The notes under the pieces were generated by a model, which was given only the letters and a program-made list of their open reading frames with translations, had not been told where the DNA came from and made no database searches. From NCBI GenBank assembly GCA_022822865.1, contig JAJDYJ010000057.1, positions 1-57,996 on the forward strand: 57,996 bases of DNA, in the 5' to 3' direction. The stretch comes from Pseudomonadales bacterium. Lineage in GTDB: Bacteria; Pseudomonadota; Gammaproteobacteria; Pseudomonadales; Pseudohongiellaceae. Position numbers and translations under genes: made by a program. Of the stretch, positions 39,701 to 45,259 are shown piece after piece; the first letter of the stretch is position 1; each line of letters opens with the position of its first letter.

Positions 39701-41042
39701 CGGACCAGCCGAATGAATTGACCCCGGCCAAAGCGGGTTTCCCGTTACGGCAGGGCCAGTCGGTTTTCTCGTCGGTAACGCGAACGGGAATGCGGTCCCA
39801 ATCGATATCGGGATTGGGCACATTGAAATTCAGATGGCGGGGGATGATTCCATGCCGCATCGCCAGGACGGTCTTGATCATTCCGGCGACTCCCGCCGCC
39901 GGCCCCAGATGGCCGATATTGGTCTTGACCGAGCCGATCAGCAGGGGGCGGTCCGCATCGCGCTCGCGTCCGAAGACTTCCGAGGCGGCGTTCAGTTCGA
40001 TCGGGTCGCCGACGACAGTGCCCGTGCCATGCGCTTCGAGGTAATCGACTTCGGCGGGAGCGACGCCGGCGCGAACCAGGGCCTGTCGCATGGCCTTTTC
40101 CTGCGAGCTCGCGCTCGGCACCGTCAGACCCTGGCTGGCGCCGTCCTGATTGACGGCCGAGCCCGGAATAACGGCCCAGATCCGGTCGCCGTCGGCCTCC
40201 GCGTCGCTCAGACGCTTGAGAACGATCAGGCCGCAGCCCTCGCCGGCCACGAAGCCGTCGGCGGCCGCGTCGAAAGTCCAGCATTGGCCTGTCGGCGACA
40301 GCATTCCCGCATTGGCCCGCAACTCTTGCGGGCGCCCGGAAAGCACGACATGAACGCCTCCCGTCAGCGCCAGGTCGGCATCGTGCCGTTGCAGTCCCGC
40401 GACCGCCTGGTGAATGGCGACCAGGGACGACGAGCAGGCCGTGTCGATCGCCATCGAAGGCCCTTCCAGGCCGAGCACGAAGGAAATGCGCCCGATTGCG
40501 GTATTCAGGGAAGTACCGGTTGCGGCGTACAGCCCGGCGGCGACTTCCGCCGTTCCCGGGTCTTCGAAGGCCATGTCGCGGTAATCGTAGTTGCTGATGC
40601 CGGCGTATACGCCGGTGCGGCTGCCCCGTAGCGATTCGGGATCGATCGCCGCGTCTTCGAGAGCCTGCCAGCTCACTTCAAGCATCATGCGCTGCTGCGG
40701 GTCGAGCATTTGCGCTTCGTTGGGAGAAATACGGAAGAACTCCGCGTCGAACAACTCCAGATCTTCGACGAAGGCGCCGAATCGGGTCGCTGCGTTGCTG
40801 GAATTAGAAGGAGGAAAGTTCGGCCCCGCGCGGCCGATTACGGCGCCGGGCGGACCTTCGGTTACGGCGTTTCCGCCTTCGATCAGGAGCTTCCAGTAGT
40901 CGGGCAGGCTCTTCGCGCCGGGAAAACGGCATGCCATGCCGATGATGGCGACCGGTTCGTTTCCGGCGGAATATGAATGTTTCCGGGATTCGGCGACAAT
41001 TGAAATCGAGTTGGATTCTTGCTGAGATAAGTCCCGGTTCAT
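30780..41042 (-). CDS. Type I polyketide synthase, KS-AT-DH-cMT-ER-KR-ACP-KS-pseudoAT
   Basis: A 3,420-residue synthase. KS1 spans about 29-455 (Cys203 in DTACSSS, EAHGTGT, KTNIGH). AT1 spans about 585-890 (Ser681 in GHSLGE; PAYH at the specificity site, closer to malonyl HAFH than methylmalonyl YASH). DH has His997 in HxxxGxxxxP and Asp1172. The C-methyltransferase has EVGAGTG near 1502. The ER has HAGAGGVG at 2041. The KR has TGGLGGIG at 2234, but its catalytic Tyr is His2376. ACP1 carries Ser2539 in GMDSL. KS2 starts at 2613 with Cys2775 in DMTCASS and EAHGTGS. The final AT has GQGPGK instead of GHSLGE (Gly3252) and lacks its small subdomain. The protein ends at the post-AT linker CYPFQRKSFW with no second ACP or thioesterase. 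GGAAGGGAG precedes the ATG. The likely product is a methyl-branched, partly or fully reduced chain; its identity is unknown. Confidence 0.93.
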   Translation of the reverse strand: MNRDLSQQESNSISIVAESRKHSYSAGNEPVAIIGMACRFPGAKSLPDYWKLLIEGGNAVTEGPPGAVIGRAGPNFPPSNSSNAATRFGAFVEDLELFDAEFFRISPNEAQMLDPQQRMMLEVSWQALEDAAIDPESLRGSRTGVYAGISNYDYRDMAFEDPGTAEVAAGLYAATGTSLNTAIGRISFVLGLEGPSMAIDTACSSSLVAIHQAVAGLQRHDADLALTGGVHVVLSGRPQELRANAGMLSPTGQCWTFDAAADGFVAGEGCGLIVLKRLSDAEADGDRIWAVIPGSAVNQDGASQGLTVPSASSQEKAMRQALVRAGVAPAEVDYLEAHGTGTVVGDPIELNAASEVFGRERDADRPLLIGSVKTNIGHLGPAAGVAGMIKTVLAMRHGIIPRHLNFNVPNPDIDWDRIPVRVTDEKTDWPCRNGKPALAGVNSFGWSGTNGHVIVQSYGASETAGDISRIAFPVAPDLAVPAQVEVGERPEARQTRMLPLSGRTAQAVRESAAAYLSWLSEQGEESADAVAGEKLANLAWTAATGRYHFAWRAGVLYNDAAQLRQQLRQRAAEENADQIAQSRAGRKLAFVFTGQASQWPGMGRALYECEPVFRAVLDRCDRLLSEKRGISLLDVMFGRGETDGLLDEPAWTQPAIYALECALVALWESLNVRPDVVVGHSLGEIAAAQAAGAFGLEEGLRYAAARGALMGTTRSDGGMAAIFAPADRVAAAVAEQNAAADGGELSVAVDNGAQQVISGPGEQLEAVLARFEAEEVKVVRLRRSPAYHSALIEPVLDELEAAAAEIFPDPPPLSIPLISNVSGKPMGEEARMDAAYWRRHARAPVAFRDCVETLAELEVDTVVEIGPHAVLGPVVSMNWPASAPAGEPLVLSSLQRPPQDADELPADTSGGFTGAVAGAWEAGLAVDFSGLFGGEARSRIKLPGYPFQRVHHWVRVSKRQRKSDDHPLLGNRHETALGQLTYETDLHPSEPAWLQDHRVFGALIAPGALYGAMAACASNDEDSLPVLVEDLQLHNPLVFTNKEGDGEESGWRKLQVLLEAPGDDPERRVQILSKGESDEEWALHAEGRVLPEAGGAPPETMARLDPAALKSAMSPVDVADYYRSKREFGIDLGASFRTLKAVWARPGEALGEIGFPAEREPHTQDIHPLLLDGCFQVMGAARGLEPEDKATTYLPFAWERMRIRERLPDRMLCHVRMRERAGAGAEETDFGDSREVLSADLRLYDLQGEPVGEVDGFTVKRATRAALLAAIEGADELLYEIVWRDSYLAPGMLPANFLAAPARVHENAALVSDYLAADGIEPAERAALLADLELLSRAYALAAVDGLGWQRKVGDSVEAAELARRLKVVPEHEKLFRRILEILARGGVLESSGTEFTVRIGTGDALPDGVPADPNALADKLAASYSHGSIEIGLFRRSAGALPEVLRGNMDPLTLLFGSGDPTPADLFKKAPGTRSANRILAEATAALIENLPADRKLRIIEVGAGTGSATAVVLPELPEGRYEYVYTDISAGFFAEAESNFGGAEASIDYRVLDIEVDPLEQGFERNGYDLLIASNVLHATRFLVESLEHCRLLLAPSGQLVALENMRAQEWLDLTFGQLDGWWRYADSCRPHNALAPPEVWRQALADARFESVSILGYDESSEMSNSDRGVILAAGPAEVKEERGVWILHADRGGIATGLARDLAARNQRAIVACAESEAAPGDEQSDISFVRVEAERRESWESLFRDLPEDPPLHGVIHLAAQDSHGHTAGAEEIAGDVRRSTASALALGQGLLDANAAPEHGLFLITRGAQVLEIERGGHLAGATLWGLGRVIAREASDLKPKMIDLDPAGEVLPADLIEEFLYPDGENQIAYRFGRRRAARLVRNGEIAGRLAPDVDAAWKVEPDAGGSLEALQVVKLPPGKLQPGQVRVALKAFGLNFRDVFVSIGLDRASLGGEFCGEVLEIGSDVTRVAPGDLVVGMALSSFGTETVTVEDMVFPALPGYSISELATIPSAFMSAAHSYELAGLKAGERVLIHAGAGGVGLAAIQLARDMGVEVFATASERKRDYLRSLGVEHVFDSRSTRFSEQILEATGGAGVDMVLNSLTSEGFIEASLSCLAEGGRFVEMARVDILSEEEMAAARPDVAYSILEIDILREEDPAKAGAILKQMLEKLAKREIRPLLHSRWAFTDAAGAMDCMRAARHIGKIVFTHSPLAHGQLRKDRTYLVTGGLGGIGCAIAGWLAGHGAGAIVLNGRRPPDPEAGEAIESLRRRGAAISVEIADVTDAASVEAMLGRMDANLPPLGGVIHSVGVLADAALGNQTWNGFEAVLWPKILGAWHLHQATSHLDLEFFTLFSSAAGILGNPGQANHAAANAFLDQLAAHRRALGLPGQSIAWGAWSEIGEAEEQRERIAGTLAARGSSWMSPEQGLKAFELLVQRDPATSVALAIDWPTFAEAVESPPPLLDELLLDESDAEAGESDEFEDLISRLRQTPPSDRESVFAAFLQQEVQAVLRLPSAPSPATGFFEQGMDSLMAVELRNRVNRALDGYFVAPNTLMFDFPDINTLAAYLNAELADALGAEVSPPAPQADSEPAPPQPMSDANDGIAIVGMAGQFPGAQDIESFWQLLEEGRDAVTNGRDDAGPWEGVTGDPAAEDPVLRRGGFVSGVDLFDAGFFGIRPIEADSMDPQQRMLLEMSWRALEDAGIDPEGLRGSLTGIYSGISGCEYRDLMMANGDVNYLGTASSVALGRIAYSFGLMGPAIPLDMTCASSLVAVHEAATALQRNEVNLALAGGVKTILSPEAGRYMGELGLLSKKGQCSSFDASADGHVRGEGCGMLVLKRLADAEANGDRIWAVIRGTAVNQNGASAGLTVPSGTAQQQVIQSALARGGVAPSEVDYLEAHGTGSAMGDPIEVQAAAAVYGAGRDPGRPLLVGTVKTNIGHLEAAAGVAGMIKTVLAMRRGSIPKQLHFREPNPQVDWEALPVEVVSEQTDWPADGDRPRRAGVSAFAVSGTNAHVVIEDYRTSDAAGPGTMQPAGAARPVVTDSTAESCEPAPEARELRVLPISGKSVAAIGALAGHYLAWLDALDGEHPREKAAEKEILSDLAWSASIGRSHFDHRAAVLFRDAATLRCGLQALLESKERPVIASRARTGFVFAGKSSRRDDLSETLYRSEPAFRDVLDRCDAFCRETRGQSLLEAMFAKDARTDSDIGGWALPIAYALECALMELWSSLQVRPAVVLGQGPGKIAAARAAGMFSLEEGLSLAFVLGDLTESLPESGTLDTLRRMLKGISPPEICFVCDGAELPRDSVEDARSVEFWLPQAPASAGADAAHSLPEGMEVNTVIELGTAAKNLKSDCGQGFAAAAARAYEAGAPLRFEGLFAGETRRRVSVPCYPFQRKSFWMENRSPKR

Positions 41043-41102
41043 TGTTTAAATTCTCCCTTCCAGCACAAGGACAATCCTAGCATATGAGCATGACCCCGAA
41101 GC

Positions 41103-42857
41103 ATGAACTCTGAAACGAAAAACGGCGCTTCGCGGTTGCGCTTTCAGGCCGATGAGACGCCTCCCGTACCGCTGACGCTCGGACTCGGACTCCAGCTCGG
41201 CGCCTTGACTCTTGCCGTCCCGATTCTGATTCCCACGGCGATCATGCGAACCGCCGGTATGGCCGAGTCCGATCTGGCCTGGCCGATATTCGCGGCAGTC
41301 GTAATCAGCGGAATGACTACCGCGCTTCAGGCATTTCGATTCGGCTGGATCGGCGGGGGCCATTTGCTGGTTGCCGGCAGTTCCGGAGCGTTTATCGGAA
41401 TCGCCATCACGGCATTGGCGGAAGGCGGCCCGGCACTGCTCGCGACACTGGTCGCGGTCACGGCGATCGTTCAACTGCTTTTCTCGGCCCGCCTTGCCCT
41501 GTTCCGACGTATCTTGACTCCGGCTGTCTCCGGCGCGGTAATCATGATACTTCCGGTTACGGTGATGCCATTCGTTTTTGAAATGCTGGAGACGGCGCCG
41601 GAAGGCAACCATCAATTCGCGGCGCCCGCGACGGCCGCTGTAACGATTCTGGCGATTCTTGGCGTATCCCTGAAAGGCTCGGCAATTTTGCGCCTGTGGG
41701 CGCCGATTATCGGCGTGGTGGCCGGAAGCGCTTTCGCGGCCTTTTTCGGCCTGTTTGAACTCGACCGAATAGCATCGGCGTCCTGGATCGGCGTACCGAA
41801 AGCTGCATTGCCGGGTCTCGACCTCGACTTTGGCCCGGTATTTCTTTCCCTGCTTCCGGTTTTCCTGTTGACCGGTCTGGTTGGTTCGATTCGCGCGATA
41901 AGCAGCAATATCGCGTTGCAGCGCGTATCCTGGCGCCGTCCACGGCCGACTGATTTTCGCGCGGTGCAAGGGACGACCACGCTGGACGGATTAGGCAATC
42001 TGGTTTGCGGTCTCGCGGGGACGGTTCCCAACACGACGTATTCCCTTGCCGCGCCTCTGATAGAAATCAATGGAGTAGCGTCGCGCCTCGTAGCTGTGGC
42101 GACCGGAGGGGTTTTCCTGGCCGTGGCATTCATGCCCAAGGCGCTGGCGGTGATATTGTCGATTCCCGGACCTGTCGTTGCCGCCTACCTCTTTGTCCTG
42201 ATCACCATGCTTTTCATGATTGGCGTGAGCATGGTTATGCAAGATGGAATGGATTACCGGAAGGGACTGATCGTGGGGTTTTCATTCTGGCTGGGTCTCG
42301 GCGTACAAAACGGCGCCATATTGCCGGAAATCCTTTCCCAATTTGCCGGCGGAGTGTTTTCCAACGGAATTACGACCGGCGGTCTGGCGGCCATTCTGCT
42401 GACCTGGTTCGTGGAAGCCACCGCTCCCCGGCCAAGCCGCATGGAAACCGGGTTCAGCATTTCGGCGCTCACGGAAATCCGGGAGTTTCTGGAAAACTTT
42501 TCCTCAGGCAATGGTTGGGATACCGCAATGTCGGACCGGCTTACGGCTGTCGCCGAAGAGACATTGCTCTCGTTGCTGGGACCCGATGCGCAGCAACCTG
42601 CGCCGGAAGACAATCGGCGGCTGCGGCTATCGGCGTCCCGGATAGAAAACAGCGCTGTGCTGGAATTCATCGCCGGAAGCAGCGAGGAAAATCTGCAAGA
42701 GCAGATCTCTCTGCTGGACAGCCGGGACGAAGAAGCGCAATTGCAGACGGAAACTTCTCTGCGAATGTTGCGTCACCTGGGCGCTTCCGTACGCCACCAG
42801 CAATACATCGAACTGGATATCGTTACCGTCAACGTGAAGCGGCCGGATTCCGGCTGA
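41103..42857 (+). CDS. NCS2-family nucleobase/xanthine permease with soluble C-terminal domain
   Basis: A 584-residue membrane protein. Residues 20-440 form the NCS2 (uracil/xanthine/ascorbate) transporter with about 12 to 14 hydrophobic segments. These include LTLGLGLQLGALTLAVPILIPTAIM, LLVAGSSGAFIGIAITAL and NLVCGLAGTVPNTTYSLAAPLIEI, where the QN-like substrate signature region sits. Residues 450-584 are hydrophilic. The pattern LTEIREFLENF, RLTAVAEETLLSLL, VLEFIAGSSEEN, SLRMLRHLGASVRH, YIELDIVTV resembles a degenerate anti-sigma/GHKL-type ATPase fold; this is inference. It is divergent from the synthase across 60 bp and overlaps recX tail-to-tail by 29 bp. Confidence 0.82.
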   Translation: MNSETKNGASRLRFQADETPPVPLTLGLGLQLGALTLAVPILIPTAIMRTAGMAESDLAWPIFAAVVISGMTTALQAFRFGWIGGGHLLVAGSSGAFIGIAITALAEGGPALLATLVAVTAIVQLLFSARLALFRRILTPAVSGAVIMILPVTVMPFVFEMLETAPEGNHQFAAPATAAVTILAILGVSLKGSAILRLWAPIIGVVAGSAFAAFFGLFELDRIASASWIGVPKAALPGLDLDFGPVFLSLLPVFLLTGLVGSIRAISSNIALQRVSWRRPRPTDFRAVQGTTTLDGLGNLVCGLAGTVPNTTYSLAAPLIEINGVASRLVAVATGGVFLAVAFMPKALAVILSIPGPVVAAYLFVLITMLFMIGVSMVMQDGMDYRKGLIVGFSFWLGLGVQNGAILPEILSQFAGGVFSNGITTGGLAAILLTWFVEATAPRPSRMETGFSISALTEIREFLENFSSGNGWDTAMSDRLTAVAEETLLSLLGPDAQQPAPEDNRRLRLSASRIENSAVLEFIAGSSEENLQEQISLLDSRDEEAQLQTETSLRMLRHLGASVRHQQYIELDIVTVNVKRPDSG

Positions 42858-43326
42858 TCGCTTTCCGGAGCGACCGGTGGGCGGTTTCGGCGGAGAAGCC
42901 CCTGCCCTGCAGAAAGCGAAACAGGCGCTGATGTTCGCGGCCGCCCGGCGTCAGATCCTTTTGCCCGGCAAGGCGTGAATCCACGAGATTCCCGGCAAGT
43001 TCAAGCCATTCCTCGTCGGGCCGGACGAGTTCGGAGACGATCGAGTCGGGCACGCCCCGGGACTGCAATTCCGCGCGAATGTGCAGCCAGCCGAAACCGC
43101 GGCGCATGCGCATTCGCAGGTATTCCCCGGCGAAGCGCCGGTCCGATTGCAGGTTTTCAGCCGCGAGTTTGTCCAGCACCGACTCGATCGCGTCCGGGTC
43201 GGCTTCCGCAAAGCGGTCCCGCAATTTGGCCGCAAGTTCGGCGCGGGAATGTTCCCGGCGCGCGAGCAGATCCATGGCGCGGCGGCGCAGCGCCATGGAC
43301 CCGAAAGCGCACTCTGAATCGCTCAT
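42829..43326 (-). CDS. recX: Regulatory protein RecX
   Basis: A 165-residue all-helical protein that binds RecA filaments and limits their growth. The three-repeat RecX pattern is visible: ALRRRAMDLLARREHSRAELAAKL, then DRRFAGEYLRMRMRRGFGWLHIRAELQSRGV, then a C-terminal repeat ending KAISRN. It lies 26 bp downstream of recA on the same strand, the normal arrangement, so it is probably cotranscribed with it. Its 3' end overlaps the permease gene by 29 bp. Confidence 0.92.
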   Translation of the reverse strand: MSDSECAFGSMALRRRAMDLLARREHSRAELAAKLRDRFAEADPDAIESVLDKLAAENLQSDRRFAGEYLRMRMRRGFGWLHIRAELQSRGVPDSIVSELVRPDEEWLELAGNLVDSRLAGQKDLTPGGREHQRLFRFLQGRGFSAETAHRSLRKAISRNPAASR

Positions 43327-43352
43327 ACAGGAAAGGGCGGGACCCGCCGATG

Positions 43353-44432
43353 TCAGGATTTCCGCGAATCGGCAAGCACCACCACATCGTCGTTGCCGGC
43401 GGACTCATGTGATTCCGGCTGCGATTTGTCACCCATCGTGCGAGCGCGAATCCAGGCCTCGATTTCCTCGGCGATGGCGGGATTCTCCTGCAGATAAGCT
43501 GCGGCGTTCTTCTTGCCCTGACCGATCTTCTCGCCCTGGTAGGCGTACCAGGCGCCGGATTTTTCCACAAGGCCGAGTTTCACGCCGAGATCGATCACTT
43601 CGCCGAGATTGAAAATTCCCTCGCCGTACATGATCTGAAACTCCGCCTGCCGGAACGGAGGCGAGACCTTGTTCTTGACGACTTTCACCCGGGTTTCGTT
43701 GCCGACGACTTCGTCTCCTTCCTTGATCGTGCCGATGCGGCGGATGTCGAGCCGCACGGAAGAATAGAACTTCAGCGCATTGCCGCCGGTGGTGGTCTCG
43801 GGAGAGCCGAACATCACGCCGATCTTCATGCGAATCTGGTTGATGAAGATCACCAGGGTGTTCGAATTCTTGATGTTGCCCGCCATCTTGCGCAACGCCT
43901 GGGACATCAGCCGGGCTTGCAGGCCCATGTGGCTGTCGCCCATTTCGCCTTCGATCTCCGCCTTGGGCGTCAGGGCCGCGACCGAATCGATCACCACCAC
44001 GTCGAGCGCGCCGGAGCGCACGACCATGTCGCAGATCTCCAGCGCCTGCTCGCCGGTGTCGGGCTGGCTGACGAGCAGATTCTCCACGTCCACGCCCAGT
44101 TTGGCGGCGTAAACGGGATCGAGCGCGTGTTCGGCGTCGATGAAGGCGCAACTGCCGCCGGCGCGCTGGGCCTGCGCGATGACCTGCAAGGTCAACGTCG
44201 TCTTGCCGGAAGATTCCGGCCCGTAGACCTCTACGATCCTGCCGCGCGGCAGGCCGCCGATGCCGAGAGCGATGTCGAGCCCGAGCGAGCCGGTCGATAT
44301 CGCGGGTATCGCCTGACGATCGTTGTCGCCGAGACGCATCATGGAACCCTTGCCGAATTGCCGTTCGATCTGTGCCAGAGCGGCATTCAGCGCCTTTTCC
44401 TTGCCTTGGTCGTTTCTGTTGTCTTGCATCAT
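43353..44432 (-). CDS. recA: Recombinase RecA
   Basis: A protein of about 359 residues, the central recombinase and SOS co-protease. Walker A is [17 protein letters not shown] and Walker B is [13 protein letters not shown]. Loop 2 is [34 protein letters not shown] 44432 was chosen because AAGGGAA lies about seven bases ahead, and [29 protein letters not shown] matches family starts. A LexA-type operator lies about 180 bp upstream. Gene order cinA-recA-recX is conserved. Confidence 0.97.
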   Translation of the reverse strand: MMQDNRNDQGKEKALNAALAQIERQFGKGSMMRLGDNDRQAIPAISTGSLGLDIALGIGGLPRGRIVEVYGPESSGKTTLTLQVIAQAQRAGGSCAFIDAEHALDPVYAAKLGVDVENLLVSQPDTGEQALEICDMVVRSGALDVVVIDSVAALTPKAEIEGEMGDSHMGLQARLMSQALRKMAGNIKNSNTLVIFINQIRMKIGVMFGSPETTTGGNALKFYSSVRLDIRRIGTIKEGDEVVGNETRVKVVKNKVSPPFRQAEFQIMYGEGIFNLGEVIDLGVKLGLVEKSGAWYAYQGEKIGQGKKNAAAYLQENPAIAEEIEAWIRARTMGDKSQPESHESAGNDDVVVLADSRKS

Positions 44433-44609
44433 GGTATTTCCCTTGTCTGTCAATGAATCACAACCGTAGCTGGTTCCGTGAGTTCCAGTTGCGCGATAAG
44501 TTCAATGCTCCTGGTCGCCAGTTCAACCGCTACCGCCAAAAGCCTAGTTCAATTTCCGAATTTTGCCTGATTCCGGAAGAAAACCGGGCGTAACGGCGGC
44601 GCGGCCGAT

Positions 44610-44629
44610 TACTGTATATTCAAACAGTA
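44610..44629 (-). promoter_or_regulatory. LexA operator (SOS box) upstream of recA
   Basis: TACTGTATATTCAAACAGTA matches the proteobacterial LexA site, with CTG at 44612-44614 and CAG at 44625-44627 separated by ten bases. It lies in the gap between cinA and recA, about 180 bp from the recA start. On the recA strand a -10-like TATACT overlaps its edge. It implies DNA-damage induction of recA-recX by LexA cleavage. The distance to the start codon means a long 5' leader. Confidence 0.85.
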
Positions 44630-44677
44630 TATTGGCAGTCGAGGCAATTACTTTAGAAAATTTTTTTGCGCCGGAAT

Positions 44678-45172
44678 TCAGTCCAGCAACGCGAGTAATC
44701 CTTCCAGCGCCGCGAGCACCGAAGCCTCGCGCACGGCGGTTCTGTCTCCGCTGAAACGAAACTCGCGCACCAGCTTTCGCCGCTCCCATTGCCAGGCGAT
44801 CCACACCGTGCCGACGGGTTTCTCCGCGCTGCCGCCGTCGGGTCCGGCGATGCCGCTGACCGCGACCGCAATGCGCGCCCGGCTGTTGGCGATCGCGCCC
44901 GCGGTCATGGCCAGGACGGTTTCCTCGCTGACCGCGCCGGGGCCGCCGTATTCGAGCAGGCTCGCCGGCACGTCGAGCAGCCGCTGTTTGGCCTCGTTGG
45001 AATAGGTCACGAATCCGCAATCGAACCAGGCGGAACTGCCCGCGACCGCCGTGACCGCCTCGGCCACCCAGCCGCCGGTGCAGGATTCAGCGGCCGCGAG
45101 CAGCAACTTGCGCGCGAGCAGGCGTTCGCCGACTTTTGCCGCGAGGGTTTCCAGTTGGTTGTTCAGAGTCAT
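44678..45172 (-). CDS. cinA: CinA-family nicotinamide-nucleotide amidohydrolase (PncC-like)
   Basis: A 164-residue single-domain protein matching the C-terminal half of CinA, which deamidates NMN in pyridine nucleotide salvage. Conserved stretches are LLLAAAESCTGGWVAEAVTAVAGSS, FDCGFVTYSNEAKQRLLDVP, GAVSEETVLAMTAGA and VAVSGIAGPDGGSAEKPVGTVWIAW. ATG 45172 gives the usual start; the frame stays open beyond it but opposite mutS. It sits between mutS (divergent) and recA, as in Pseudomonas. Confidence 0.92.
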   Translation of the reverse strand: MTLNNQLETLAAKVGERLLARKLLLAAAESCTGGWVAEAVTAVAGSSAWFDCGFVTYSNEAKQRLLDVPASLLEYGGPGAVSEETVLAMTAGAIANSRARIAVAVSGIAGPDGGSAEKPVGTVWIAWQWERRKLVREFRFSGDRTAVREASVLAALEGLLALLD

Positions 45173-45259
45173 CGATTGATATTCCTGTTGGGAAATTTTG
45201 CTGCAATCCGGTGAAACGGTCCACCCGCCCCGGCAAACCGTATAGAATTCCGGGGCCTG

